From assembly GCA_027493875.1 (NCBI GenBank), contig JAOSJX010000012.1, positions 248,001 to 312,000 on the forward strand: DNA of 64,000 nucleotides. Reading direction: 5' to 3'. The position numbers were made by a program, and so were the translations under genes. This DNA comes from Deltaproteobacteria bacterium (GTDB taxonomy: Bacteria > Lernaellota > Lernaellaia > JACKCT01). How positions within the stretch are numbered: the stretch's first letter is position 1; every line of letters begins with the position of its first letter. This document shows positions 9,848-18,892 of this stretch, piece by piece. Under the pieces are notes generated by a model, which saw nothing but the letters and a program-made list of their open reading frames with translations, had not been told where the DNA came from and did not search any database.

Positions 9848-10715
9848 TCAAATACCTCATCAGGTCCGAGTTCGACTCGATGAACACCGTCGTATCCTTG
9901 TCGACGATGCGTTCGTAGCTTTGGAGCGTGCGGAGCAGCCGGTAAAAATCCGGATCTTTCTTGTACGCCTCGGCGAACACCTTCATCGCGTCCGCTTCGC
10001 CCTGGCCGCGGATCGCCTCGGCTTTGCCGCGCGCGTCCGCCACGATGCGCTCTTTCTCCGCGGCGGCGCGGGCTTCGACCTTCAGCGCTTCCTCCTCGCC
10101 CTCGCTCCGGTACCGGGTGGCGATGCGGTCGCGCTCGGCGCGCATGCGTTTGATGACGCTTGCGCGGTTTTGCGGCGGAAGGTTGAGCCCGTTGATCTGC
10201 AAATCCGACACTTCGATTCCGAAGCTCTTGCGCGCGATGGCGTCGACGGCCTTCGCCACTTGACCGGAGAGCTCGCGGAGTTTGACCTTTGACGCGTCGG
10301 TGTTGATGAAGCTTTCGATCGGCTCGCGGCCCACCGCCGCGCCCATCTCGGACGCCGCGATATCCAGCAGACGCGCTTCGGCCTCCGGCCGGTTCTTGAC
10401 CGTCTGCGCGAAACGCAGCGGATCGTCGATGCGCCACGCGATGAAATTGTCGATGACCACGTTCTTTTTATCCTGCGTCAGCATCTCGGTGGGTTCGTTG
10501 TCGAAAATGAGCAGGCGCGCGTCCATGCGCACCACGGACTCCACGGGCCACGGCCACTTCAGGTGCAGGCCGGGACCGACGGTCCGATCCAGCGGGCGGC
10601 CGAAACGCGTCACGATCGCCGTTTCGGTTTCGTCGATGGTGAATAGCGCGGTGAGCGCGACGAAGAGCACGATAATCGCCGCCGCGCCGGCCAAGATTTT
10701 TGCGATCGGACTCAT
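9837..10715 (-). CDS. hflC: SPFH/band 7 protein, HflC-like
   Basis: Intact, 292 residues from MSPIAKIL. The start at 10715 is preferred over the longer ORF because a GGGAGA ribosome site precedes it and it overlaps the upstream stop as ATGA. One N-terminal membrane helix is followed by a band-7 domain with VTRFGRPLDRTVGPGLHLKW and LTQDKKNVVIDNFIAWRI, then the long helix and C-terminal ADAMKVFAEAYKKDPDFYRLLRTL, all typical of HflC. It should form a hetero-oligomer with the HflK-like product and perhaps with the SPFH half of the fusion encoded upstream. Confidence 0.88.
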   Translation of the reverse strand: MSPIAKILAGAAAIIVLFVALTALFTIDETETAIVTRFGRPLDRTVGPGLHLKWPWPVESVVRMDARLLIFDNEPTEMLTQDKKNVVIDNFIAWRIDDPLRFAQTVKNRPEAEARLLDIAASEMGAAVGREPIESFINTDASKVKLRELSGQVAKAVDAIARKSFGIEVSDLQINGLNLPPQNRASVIKRMRAERDRIATRYRSEGEEEALKVEARAAAEKERIVADARGKAEAIRGQGEADAMKVFAEAYKKDPDFYRLLRTLQSYERIVDKDTTVFIESNSDLMRYLSGP

Positions 10716-13021
10716 GGCGTTTGGTCTCCCTTCGGAGGGATAGGGACATTGGCGTCTTTCCAAAGAACCACGCCGCGGCCCGCGGTGCCGGGGGGCACCA
10801 CGAACTTCTCGCGGCCGGGAAGAACGGACTCCGCCGTTTCGATTTTCAGAAGATGCGACAGCAAATCCGGAGCCACGGCGAAGGCGTCGGACTGGGCGGA
10901 AAAGCCTTGCGACCTCCCGGCGGCGACGGTGCGCGCCCCGTCCGCTTCCGCCGAGGCGGCGGCGACGGTTTTTTCGCCCTGGCCCCGCGCGAGCGGCACC
11001 TCGCGCGCGAGCGTTTCGTGCGCCTGGTGGATACGTGTTTCGCGGTCCTCGCGCGCGCTGGAGACGTCGCGGAACGCGAACACCGCGTCCTGCGGCGGAT
11101 GAACGTCCACAACGTGCACCGAATCGACGCGCACACCGGCGCCCGCGGCGTCAAGGCGTTTTTGGAGGTCTCCGGCGACGAATTTTTCAAGGCCCGGCCG
11201 GTCTTCGGTTACGAGATCGTCGAGCCGCGACCGCGCGACGTACTCGCGCGCGGCGGCCTGCGCGTAGAGCGAAACGATATCGTTCGCCTTGCCGACGCCG
11301 TAGAAAAACGCGTACGGATCGGCCAGCGAATAATGCACGGTGAAACTCACGTCCACGAGATTCTCGTCGCCCGCGATGTACGACGACTCGGCCTCGTTGC
11401 GGTTCATGGCCGCGATGGCGCTATGCCATTGTCCCGGCGCGTTCGACTGCAACAATTGCTTTCGGTTTTCGAGAAGAAAGAGATCCGTCCGGAATCCGAC
11501 GTCGGTTTTGCGGGGATAACGCGTGCGCCACACGTCCGCCCGGCCGACCGGCGCCGGCGGCGCGTAATGCAGCCCCGGCGGGATATCGCGGCGCACGAGC
11601 TTTCCGAAGCGAAATTCGAAAGCCGTCGAATCCGGCGGTACCGTGTAGAAGCCCGAGGCGAGATAGGCGAGGGCGGCCAGCGCGAGTCCGCCGCCGACGA
11701 ACGCCCGGCGCCGCCGTTGCCAGAATGCGCGGCGCTCGTTTGCCGCGGCGTCTTCGGTGCCGCCGAAAAAACCCTCGATGTTGCCGAGAAACTCGCGGAG
11801 GCCCTGGCGGAGGGCGCCGGCTTTGAGGCGCCAGAGGCAAAGCCCGAGCAGGACGATCGCGCTGACCCACTGCAGGTAACCGACGACGCCCTCGCCCGAC
11901 GCGGCGAGTTTCGCGGTGATGTTCCACCCCGTCAGGCCGAGGAAATAGTCCAGCGCGAGACCCGCCGCAAGCGACGTGGCGACGATACTGCCGAGATACG
12001 TGCTGACGAAACGCCGTCCGAAGTGGCGCGTCAAAAGGACGATCGTCGCCGCGTTGGTGGCGGGTCCGGAGAGAAGAAAGACGAGCGCCGCGCCGGGGCT
12101 GAGGCCCTTGGCGACCAAGGCCGCCGCGATCGGCGTGCTGCCCGACGCGCACATGTAAATCGGCACCCCGGCGAGCAGCATGATGAGCATGGCGGGCAGG
12201 CCGGACCCCAAGCCGAGCGCGGCCAGATCGCCGGGGATCGCGACGCCGATCGCTCCGGCGAGCAGAATGCCGACGAGCAGCCAGAACGCGATGTCGTCCA
12301 TCATGATGACGAAGCCGTAGCGGAAAACGCGGCGGAGTATTTGGGGGAACGGCGTGTGCTCCGGCGCCGCGTCTTCCGCCGCCACGGTGGCGCCGTCGCT
12401 CCGAAGCGGTTTGCGCCAGATGTCCGCGATGAACGCGCCCGCGGAACGGGCGAACCCGCCGAAGCCCACCACGTGCGGTTCCGGCGCGGGGGCGTCGGGC
12501 GGCGTCGCGGCCGGCGGCGGCGAATCGTCTTCGGGCCACGCGATGGCCGCAATCCCGGCAACCATCGCCGTGAGAAACGAAGCGAGCGGCCGGGCGATCG
12601 TCATGATCGGCCCGAACATGGCCCATGTCAGCAGGATCGCGTCGGCGCTGGTTTCGGGTGTCGTGATGAGAAACGACAGCCCCGCCGGGCGGCTCGCGCC
12701 CTTATTGCGCAGCTCGATGGACACCGGAACGATGCCGCAGGAGCAGATCGGCAGCGGAATGCCGAAACACGCTGCGGTCGCTACGGCGCCGAGGCCGGTT
12801 CGGCCCATGATCGCGAGCACCAGCCGCCGTGACAGCAGCACGTGGAAAAGCCCCGCCACCAGCAGGCCCAACAGGACGAGCGGCGACGCAAGGAGCATCA
12901 CCTGCCACGATTCCAACAGGATGCGTTTCGCCAAGTCGAGCACGGTTCCCCGAGACGGCGCACAGGATGCGCCCGCCGCCCGCGCGGTGTCAACCGACGG
13001 GGCGGCTCTTCGCTGTCCCAT
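10712..13021 (-). CDS. Permease (ArsP/SO_0444-like) fused to SPFH domain
   Basis: Intact 769-codon ORF. Residues about 25-410 form a multi-pass permease with the motif PICSCGIVPVS, the paired segment YMCASGSTPIAAAL and LSGPATNAATIV, matching the ArsP_1/DUF318 (SO_0444 Cu/Zn efflux) family. A further membrane helix (about 435-455) leads into an HflK-type SPFH domain (about 460-735) containing IAGDENLVDVSFTVHYSL and a C-terminal helix. An alternative GTG start at 12943 removes 26 non-conserved residues. The gene heads an SPFH gene run. The fusion suggests a transporter built into, or regulated by, an HflKC-type membrane assembly. Substrate unknown; metal or metalloid efflux is inference from the permease family. 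Confidence 0.85.
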   Translation of the reverse strand: MGQRRAAPSVDTARAAGASCAPSRGTVLDLAKRILLESWQVMLLASPLVLLGLLVAGLFHVLLSRRLVLAIMGRTGLGAVATAACFGIPLPICSCGIVPVSIELRNKGASRPAGLSFLITTPETSADAILLTWAMFGPIMTIARPLASFLTAMVAGIAAIAWPEDDSPPPAATPPDAPAPEPHVVGFGGFARSAGAFIADIWRKPLRSDGATVAAEDAAPEHTPFPQILRRVFRYGFVIMMDDIAFWLLVGILLAGAIGVAIPGDLAALGLGSGLPAMLIMLLAGVPIYMCASGSTPIAAALVAKGLSPGAALVFLLSGPATNAATIVLLTRHFGRRFVSTYLGSIVATSLAAGLALDYFLGLTGWNITAKLAASGEGVVGYLQWVSAIVLLGLCLWRLKAGALRQGLREFLGNIEGFFGGTEDAAANERRAFWQRRRRAFVGGGLALAALAYLASGFYTVPPDSTAFEFRFGKLVRRDIPPGLHYAPPAPVGRADVWRTRYPRKTDVGFRTDLFLLENRKQLLQSNAPGQWHSAIAAMNRNEAESSYIAGDENLVDVSFTVHYSLADPYAFFYGVGKANDIVSLYAQAAAREYVARSRLDDLVTEDRPGLEKFVAGDLQKRLDAAGAGVRVDSVHVVDVHPPQDAVFAFRDVSSAREDRETRIHQAHETLAREVPLARGQGEKTVAAASAEADGARTVAAGRSQGFSAQSDAFAVAPDLLSHLLKIETAESVLPGREKFVVPPGTAGRGVVLWKDANVPIPPKGDQTP

Positions 13022-13042
13022 CCAATGAGATTCCGCTAGGTT

Positions 13043-13751
13043 ATGTCCATGCGCCCGTTACGCACCGCGCATCTGACCTATGATGTTGTCGACAAGGCCG
13101 CGTCGCCGCTGGGCGAGGTGATGCTCCGGCGTTACACGGCCGACACCGGCGAGACCGGCTACGAAATCCGGCTCGGCGGCAATTTTCTCATGGCGACGCA
13201 CGGCGACAGCTCCGAGCGCGCGATGGCGCGTCTCGCGCACGACATGCTTGGCGCGCGGGACGGCGTGCGCGTCTTGATCGGCGGGTTGGGCGTCTCGTCC
13301 ACGCTGCGCGAAGCGCTCGAGCTGCCCGGCGTCACGGACGTGCGCGTCGTGGAAATCTGCGAAAAAAGTCGTCGAATGGAACCGCCGGTGGTTCGGTGAC
13401 GCATGCCGCGAGGCGCTCGACGATCCGCGGACAACGGTCGTCATCGCCGATCTCGCCGCGCATCTTCGCGAGACGGCCGACGCCTTCGACCTGATGTTGC
13501 TCGACGTGGATAACGGCCCCGGCTGGCTTGCGGCCGAGGGCAACGCCGGGCTTTACGAAGTGGCGGGCTTGACGCTTTGCCGCCGCCGTCTCGCGCCCGG
13601 CGGCGTGATCGCCGTATGGTCGCCGTCGCCCAACGGCGTTTTCGAGGAGCGTTTCGCGCGCGTTTTTCCGGACCGTCGCGTCGTCGACACGACGGAGCTC
13701 GGCCGGGCCGTGGACGAGCCCGGAGATATCATTTACATCGGCCGCCCTTGA
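13043..13751 (+). CDS. Spermidine synthase-like SAM-dependent enzyme
   Basis: About 235 residues once an extra A near 13370 (A6 run) is removed. The fold signals are VRVLIGGLGVSSTLREAL for the nucleotide-binding loop, VVEICEKVVEWN after correction, and FDLMLLDVDNGPGW for the active-site strand. These match the spermine/spermidine synthase superfamily. The protein is shorter than true SpeE and lacks its N-terminal beta domain, so polyamine synthesis is not assured. It reads away from the permease-SPFH gene and is followed by corA after 32 bp. Confidence 0.75.
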
Positions 13752-13783
13752 CGGGCCGGGGTGCGTCGCGAGAAAAAGCGGAC

Positions 13784-14884
13784 ATGACGAAAAGGCGTTC
13801 GCGAAAGCGTAAGAGGAAGACCAAACCGCCGGGTCTTCCGCCGGGGACGCTCGTCGTCGATCCCGAATCGCCGCCGCCGGTGATCCACGCGATCGCGTAC
13901 GACGCCGACAACATCGTCGAAATGGCGATCACCGAACCTGAAACATTGACGGAGCTGATGACCAGATGGCCGGTGACGTGGATCAACGTCAACGGCCTGG
14001 GCGACGTCGCGATGGTGGAGCGCCTCGGGCAGGTTTTCGGCCTGCACCGCCTCGCCCTCGAGGATATTCTCAACGTCACGCAGCGCGCCAAGCTCGAGGA
14101 GTACGCGGGCGGCTATTTTATCATCGCGCACATGATCCGCCTCCCGGAGCATCTGGCCACCGAACAGATCAGCCTCTTCGTCGGACGCAATTTCGTGCTG
14201 ACGTTTCAGGAGACGGCGGGCGATTGCCTCGACGGCGTGCGCGATCGGCTGCGCCACGCGCGAGGGCGCGTTCGTGGAGAAGGAGCGGATTATCTTGCCT
14301 ACGTGATCCTCGATTCCGTCACCGACAACTATTTTCCCGTCGTCGAAACCTTCGCGGAGCGGCTGGATACGTTGGAAGAGGCCGTGTTCACGGCGCGCGA
14401 GAACGACATCGTCGAACGCATTCACGAGATTAAAACGGAGCTCCAGCATCTTCGCCGCCAGCTCTTTCCCCAACAGCAGGTATTGTCCATGCTGGCCAAG
14501 GACGAGCTCCAGTTGATCCGGCCGGAAACGCGCCTGTTCTTCCGCGACGTGCAGGATCACACGGTGCAGGCGATCGAACTCATCGACAGCCACCGCGAAA
14601 CCGCGACCGGACTCGTGGACGCCTATCTGTCGATGGTCAGCCGTAAGATGAACGACGTGATGAAAGTCTTGACGATCATCGCCACCATCTTCATCCCGCT
14701 GAGTTTCATCGCCGGTCTCTACGGCATGAACTTCGATACGAACCGGTCGCCGTGGAATATGCCCGAGTTGCGTTGGACCTTTGGTTATCCTTTCGCCTTG
14801 GGGTTAATGGCCTCGGTGGCGGCGGGGCTCATTTTCTTTTTCCGCCGGCGCGGATGGATCGGAAACGGCCGGCGGAACGGCTGA
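13784..14884 (+). CDS. corA: CorA-family magnesium/cobalt transporter
   Basis: Intact, 366 residues. A large N-terminal cytosolic domain is followed by a long helix and two C-terminal membrane segments. The signature YGMNF is at residues 313-317, at the end of the first membrane helix, followed by the outer loop and the second helix, then a basic C-terminus. CorA forms a pentameric channel for Mg2+ or Co2+. The N-terminus has an unusually basic leader (TKRRSRKRKRKTK) before the conserved domain. The usual MPEL loop motif is visible in degenerate position as NMPELRW. Confidence 0.94.
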   Translation: MTKRRSRKRKRKTKPPGLPPGTLVVDPESPPPVIHAIAYDADNIVEMAITEPETLTELMTRWPVTWINVNGLGDVAMVERLGQVFGLHRLALEDILNVTQRAKLEEYAGGYFIIAHMIRLPEHLATEQISLFVGRNFVLTFQETAGDCLDGVRDRLRHARGRVRGEGADYLAYVILDSVTDNYFPVVETFAERLDTLEEAVFTARENDIVERIHEIKTELQHLRRQLFPQQQVLSMLAKDELQLIRPETRLFFRDVQDHTVQAIELIDSHRETATGLVDAYLSMVSRKMNDVMKVLTIIATIFIPLSFIAGLYGMNFDTNRSPWNMPELRWTFGYPFALGLMASVAAGLIFFFRRRGWIGNGRRNG

Positions 14885-14912
14885 GGCGACTTATCGCCGC
14901 GGCCGGATCGGA

Positions 14913-15848
14913 TTGGGCGTGCGCAAGACGTTATTGATCGTCATCGTCCTCATGGCCGGTATCGCGACGGCCGAAGTGGCGCTGACGCTCGGCCGATACG
15001 GCGATTCCGCTCCCGGCTTGTTGCCCGACGGGACGCCCACGCGCGGCCATTCCTACGAAACGCGCAATCCGTACGTCAACCGGACTTTCTCCGACGCGAC
15101 CATCAACATCGTCGTGTTCGGCGGCGCCTGGGTGTTCGGGCTCGGGTGCGACACCGACGAAACCTTTTCGGCGATCCTCGAAAAATCGTTCGCGGCGAAC
15201 GATCCGCCGGTGCGGGTCGTGAATCTCGGGCAACCGGATTTCACCTCGGCGGAAGTCGCGAAAACTTTTCCGCGGATGCTGGCCCGGTATAAGGCGGACG
15301 CCGCGGTCGTGATGACGGGGCTGACGGACGCGGTGCCCCTTCTTTTAAAGGACGATTACTTCGCGCGCCGTCCGTTTACGATCGCCGAACGCGGGAGCCT
15401 CGACGTCGTCCGTCTCGTGCGGCTCTACGGGACGCTGCGCTTCGCGGCCATGGTGCACGGCGGCGGATTCAAACGCGCGTCGGAAACGACCTTCAAGGCG
15501 CGTTATTTTCCCATGGAAAAAACGCAGGACAATCTCCTCGAAATCGGGAAGCGGGCGGCGCGGCTTCGCGTGCCGGTGGTTTACGTGACGTTTCCGCGAA
15601 ACGAGGCGTCGAGCTGGCTCCACCCTCACTATCCGATTTACAACGAACGCAATCTTCTGATCCGCACCACCGCCTACAATTACAATGCGAAATTGCTCGA
15701 CCTCGAGGCGCTCATGCATCCGCTCAAAACGCCGGAGTACCTATTGCCATGGATGCGTTGGCCGCATCCGAATGCCGCCGGCCACGCCTACATCGCGGAC
15801 AATCTCCGGACGGAACTCATCGCGGCGGTCCCCGGCCTGAATCTTTGA
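14913..15848 (+). CDS. SGNH/GDSL hydrolase-like protein lacking catalytic Ser
   Basis: Intact, 311 residues, starting at TTG 14913 (GTG 14919 is an alternative). An N-terminal membrane anchor or signal is followed by an SGNH-like fold. Block I reads VVFGGAWVFGLGCDTDETF where active members have a GDS-type motif, so the nucleophilic Ser is Ala. The C-terminal block RWPHPNAAGHAY keeps the His but lacks the usual Asp three residues before it. It may be a non-catalytic binding protein or use different chemistry. It lies between corA and the RidA gene on the same strand. Confidence 0.7.
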   Translation: MGVRKTLLIVIVLMAGIATAEVALTLGRYGDSAPGLLPDGTPTRGHSYETRNPYVNRTFSDATINIVVFGGAWVFGLGCDTDETFSAILEKSFAANDPPVRVVNLGQPDFTSAEVAKTFPRMLARYKADAAVVMTGLTDAVPLLLKDDYFARRPFTIAERGSLDVVRLVRLYGTLRFAAMVHGGGFKRASETTFKARYFPMEKTQDNLLEIGKRAARLRVPVVYVTFPRNEASSWLHPHYPIYNERNLLIRTTAYNYNAKLLDLEALMHPLKTPEYLLPWMRWPHPNAAGHAYIADNLRTELIAAVPGLNL

Positions 15849-15861
15849 AAGGGAGAACGAC

Positions 15862-16251
15862 ATGAGTAAGACCGCGTTATCCACGCCCGACGCCCCCGGC
15901 GCGATCGGGCCCTACAGCCAGGGAATCGGCGTCCCCGGTTTGGTGTTCACCAGCGGGCAGCTTCCGATCGATCCGAAGACCGGTGACATGCCCGGCGACA
16001 TTAAGGCGCAGGCGCGCGTCGCCCTCGCCAACGTCGCGGCGATTCTCAAGGCCGGCGGAAGCGATCTGTCGAAAGCCGTCAAGCTCACGGTCTTCCTTAC
16101 GGACATCGCCGATTTCGCGGCGATCAACGACGTGTACAAGGAGGTCTTCGCCGGCGCCGAGCCCTATCCGGCGCGCTCCGCCGTGCAGGTGGCCGCGCTG
16201 CCGAAACCGGGGGCGAAGGTCGAGATCGAGGCGGTCGGCGTGACGGCGTAG
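15862..16251 (+). CDS. ridA: RidA/YjgF family deaminase
   Basis: Intact, 129 residues, the normal size. RidA hydrolyses reactive enamine/imine intermediates from PLP enzymes and acts as a cytosolic trimer. Diagnostic segments are GAIGPYSQGI, FTSGQLPIDP, and PARSAVQVAALPKPGAKVEIE, which contains the substrate-binding Arg and the Glu. A GGGAGA ribosome site precedes the ATG. It lies 13 bp after the SGNH-like gene and may be co-transcribed with it. Confidence 0.95.
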   Translation: MSKTALSTPDAPGAIGPYSQGIGVPGLVFTSGQLPIDPKTGDMPGDIKAQARVALANVAAILKAGGSDLSKAVKLTVFLTDIADFAAINDVYKEVFAGAEPYPARSAVQVAALPKPGAKVEIEAVGVTA

Positions 16252-16529
16252 CCCGGGGTGCGGTATCCGTGTCGGCGAGATGCCGATCGTCCGGTTTCCT
16301 TGATGCGACCCCACGTTCCCGTTCCACAGCGTTTCGCGCAGCGGAATGGTACGATGTAAGTCCGCTTTTTTATCTTATGTATTGTGCAAAGATCGGCATA
16401 GACCGTGATTCGCGGAAATGCGGGTGATTTTATGTTGAGATTTGCGGCGTAATGAAATTTGCGAAAGTATTTATTGCAATCATCTTGGGTATCGTGATAT
16501 CAATAGCGATATAGAAATGGAGGCAGGGA
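16252..16529. other. AT-rich intergenic region upstream of Asp-rich lipoprotein
   Basis: Noticeably less GC-rich than its flanks, especially from 16360 onward. It should hold the promoter for the following lipoprotein, but no confident -35/-10 pair was found. It contains one tiny hydrophobic ORF (16452-16514, listed separately) and a GGAGG-type ribosome site just before 16530. The string GAAATGCGGG near 16413 resembles part of the terminal repeat of the element at 5580 but has no partner. Confidence 0.5.
16452..16514 (+). CDS. Possible 20-aa hydrophobic peptide
   Basis: The ORF encodes MKFAKVFIAIILGIVISIAI and stops 15 bases before the next gene's ATG. It looks like a single membrane helix with a basic start. 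It could be a leader peptide or a truncated signal sequence, or chance in an AT-rich stretch. No good ribosome site precedes it. Confidence 0.2.
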   Translation: MKFAKVFIAIILGIVISIAI

Positions 16530-18870
16530 ATGCGCCGCGGCGAAAGAAACCGGATTTTGGTCTTCGCCGCGGCGATGTGCTTAATGGCTATCGGAGCGCC
16601 GATGGGATGCTCCTGTGGCGAGAGTGATTCTGACGATCCGGGCGGGATCGGAGAATTTGACGACGACACCGATCCCAGCGCCGCTGACGACGACGATCTG
16701 ACAGGCGATGACGACGATACTATTCCCACGAATGACGACGATTTCGACGATGACGATCTCGACGACGACGTTGATGATGACCTCGACGACGACGCGGATG
16801 TAGTCGGCGAAGATATTTGCGTCGACGTTTGGGACGACGTCGGCGAGTGCCCGCGCGGTTTTCTGACGCCGGACGGGGCGTGCATCGAACGCATCGCCGG
16901 CGGCGCGCCCGGCCGCGAGGGTGTGTCCCTCGCCGTCGGGCCTGACAACCTATCCTACGTCGCCTCCGTCAAAGGCCGCGATCTCCGCATCTACACCATT
17001 GACTCTTCCGGCGCGGCACCGTCATGCACGGTACGCACGATCGACTTCATGGCCGCCGGGCCGTCGATGGTCGTGGCTTCGGACGGCCGTTTTCATCTCG
17101 CTTATACGAATCTCTGGACCGACACGCTGAAGTACGCGACGGACGCATCGGGAACCTGGATCTTCGAGGATATCGCGGACGTGGGTCCGCAGAGGACCTT
17201 TTCCGACGAAACGCTCTACCACGCGCACGCCTCGGTCGCCGTCGGCCCGGACGGCAACCCGCACATCGCCTACATCAACCGGACGGACGCCGATCTTCGC
17301 TACGCCAAGAAAAGCGGCGGGACCTGGACGACCGAGCCGGTGGTGACCGAGGGCAATTTCGGAGCGCAGACGGGCATCGCGGTGGACCCGTTCGGCCATG
17401 CGCACATGGTCGCGCGCAGCGTAATGACCTTCGGCGCTTATATGGTTTACGCGACGAACAAAACGGGGACGTGGACGACGATGTATCCGTCCGGCAACGC
17501 GCGCGGCCCGGCGGTCGCGACAGACGCGGCGGGGAACGCGCACATCGCGGTCTGGCTCGATCCCGGCTCGTTCCTCCAACTGACGTACATCACCGACGCA
17601 TCGGGTTCCTGGACCTCGGAAACGCCGGGGTCCGTTTTAGCGGGCCACGATCCGGCCATCGTGGTGGATGCGTCGGGCGCGGCGCATATCGCCGACTGGT
17701 TCACCACGTTAAACGGGCTGGGCGCCGGGTAGCTTCACGAACAAGAGCGGAATCTGGAAACGCTCTCTCGCGCTGCGCGAGGACGACGACCACAGCAATA
17801 TCCTCAACTTCTCGCTCGCGCTGGACGCGGCCGGCGAACCGCGGATCGCGTATTACATCCAGGAGGAGATCCGGGCGCTGCGGTTCGTGACCCACGAAAA
17901 CGGAACGTGGGTGGCCGAGGCGTTGGATGCGGGTACCGCCGGAAGTATTTGGTGGGGCATGGACAACATCGACAGTCAGTATTTGCTAACCAATAACTAC
18001 GATTTTCACTACGAATATGGCCATAGAGTTTCAGATACGGACAACTGGGCGTATGAATCAATTATTCCCGAATACCAATCCACCTTGAGCGATTTTACGG
18101 ATTTTATTGTCGACGAGTTCGGACACGCGCACTTCGTTCGCCCTTATAATCGCGATCTGCTTTATGCGACGGATTCGTCGGGGGCGTGGCAAACAGAACT
18201 GTTACCCGCACTATCGGGCGGCGTCTTATTATTTCCCTCAATAGACGTCGGGCAGAGCGATTCCGCGGCCGTTGCCGTTGTCGAAGTCGATAGCGGCGTT
18301 CTCGTTTCTACTTTTGCCGACGGAGAATGGGAATCATTCGATTTGGTTGACGGGTTAGGAACAAACCGTGTCGCCTTAAAATTCGATGCCGTCGGGACGG
18401 TCCATCTCGCTTACGGTCGTGAGGACGGCATCGCATACGCAACGCAATCCGGCGATTCGTGGAACGTCGAGCTTGTTGATTCCGCCGACAACGATGCTTC
18501 TTACGCATACGATCCCATTGTCCTTTGTTTAAGCTCTGGTGACGAACCGCGCATCGCGTACAGCGCCGGTCAGAAAACATATTTTGCGTGGAAATATTTA
18601 GGCAATTCTTGGGTCATTGACGAAATTGAGTTTGACGCGGCTTATCTCTCCTTAGCCGTTGATGACGAAGATATGCCCCATCTCTTTTTATCTCTATACG
18701 ATCAAGCGGGCGTTTATTACGTCACCGGACAGCCAGGTACGTGGCAAACATCAAAAATCGACAACGCGGCATTTATGATTTCTTCCGCTAGCACTTTGGG
18801 TGAAGTCATTCGTTCGGCGTACCTCGGCACTGACAATGAAGCCAATTTAGTAAGGGTTCGTATCAATTAA
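16530..18870 (+). CDS. Asp-rich lipoprotein with propeller-like repeats
   Basis: About 780 residues after correcting an extra G near 17729. A lipoprotein signal (lipobox APMGC) is followed by an Asp-rich spacer (about residues 40-90, runs of DDDD and DDDVDDD), then a short Cys-containing segment. The rest consists of repeats of about 45 residues, each with a variant of DPFGHAHMV or DAAGNAHIAVW, suggesting a beta-propeller-like surface domain. No catalytic residues recognised. The second half (from about 17,900) is less GC-rich than the first. A GGAGGCAGGGA ribosome site fixes the start. Confidence 0.75.
16657..16800 (+). repeat. GAC/GAT codon repeat (Asp spacer)
   Basis: Simple trinucleotide-like repeat encoding the Asp-rich spacer of the lipoprotein. 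It is in frame and mixes GAC and GAT with occasional Val, Leu and Ala codons, so it is a coding low-complexity tract rather than a free satellite. Confidence 0.8.
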
Positions 18871-18892
18871 AGGAAGAAAAGGGGAATCAACC

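Noticed and set aside
10700-12832. 710-codon plus-strand ORF
   Set aside because: Antisense shadow of the permease-SPFH fusion; Arg/Glu/Ala-rich, no domain, while the minus strand carries clear family motifs.
16405-16425. Second copy of the MITE terminal repeat
   Set aside because: Only about ten bases match and there is no inverted partner or central palindrome nearby.
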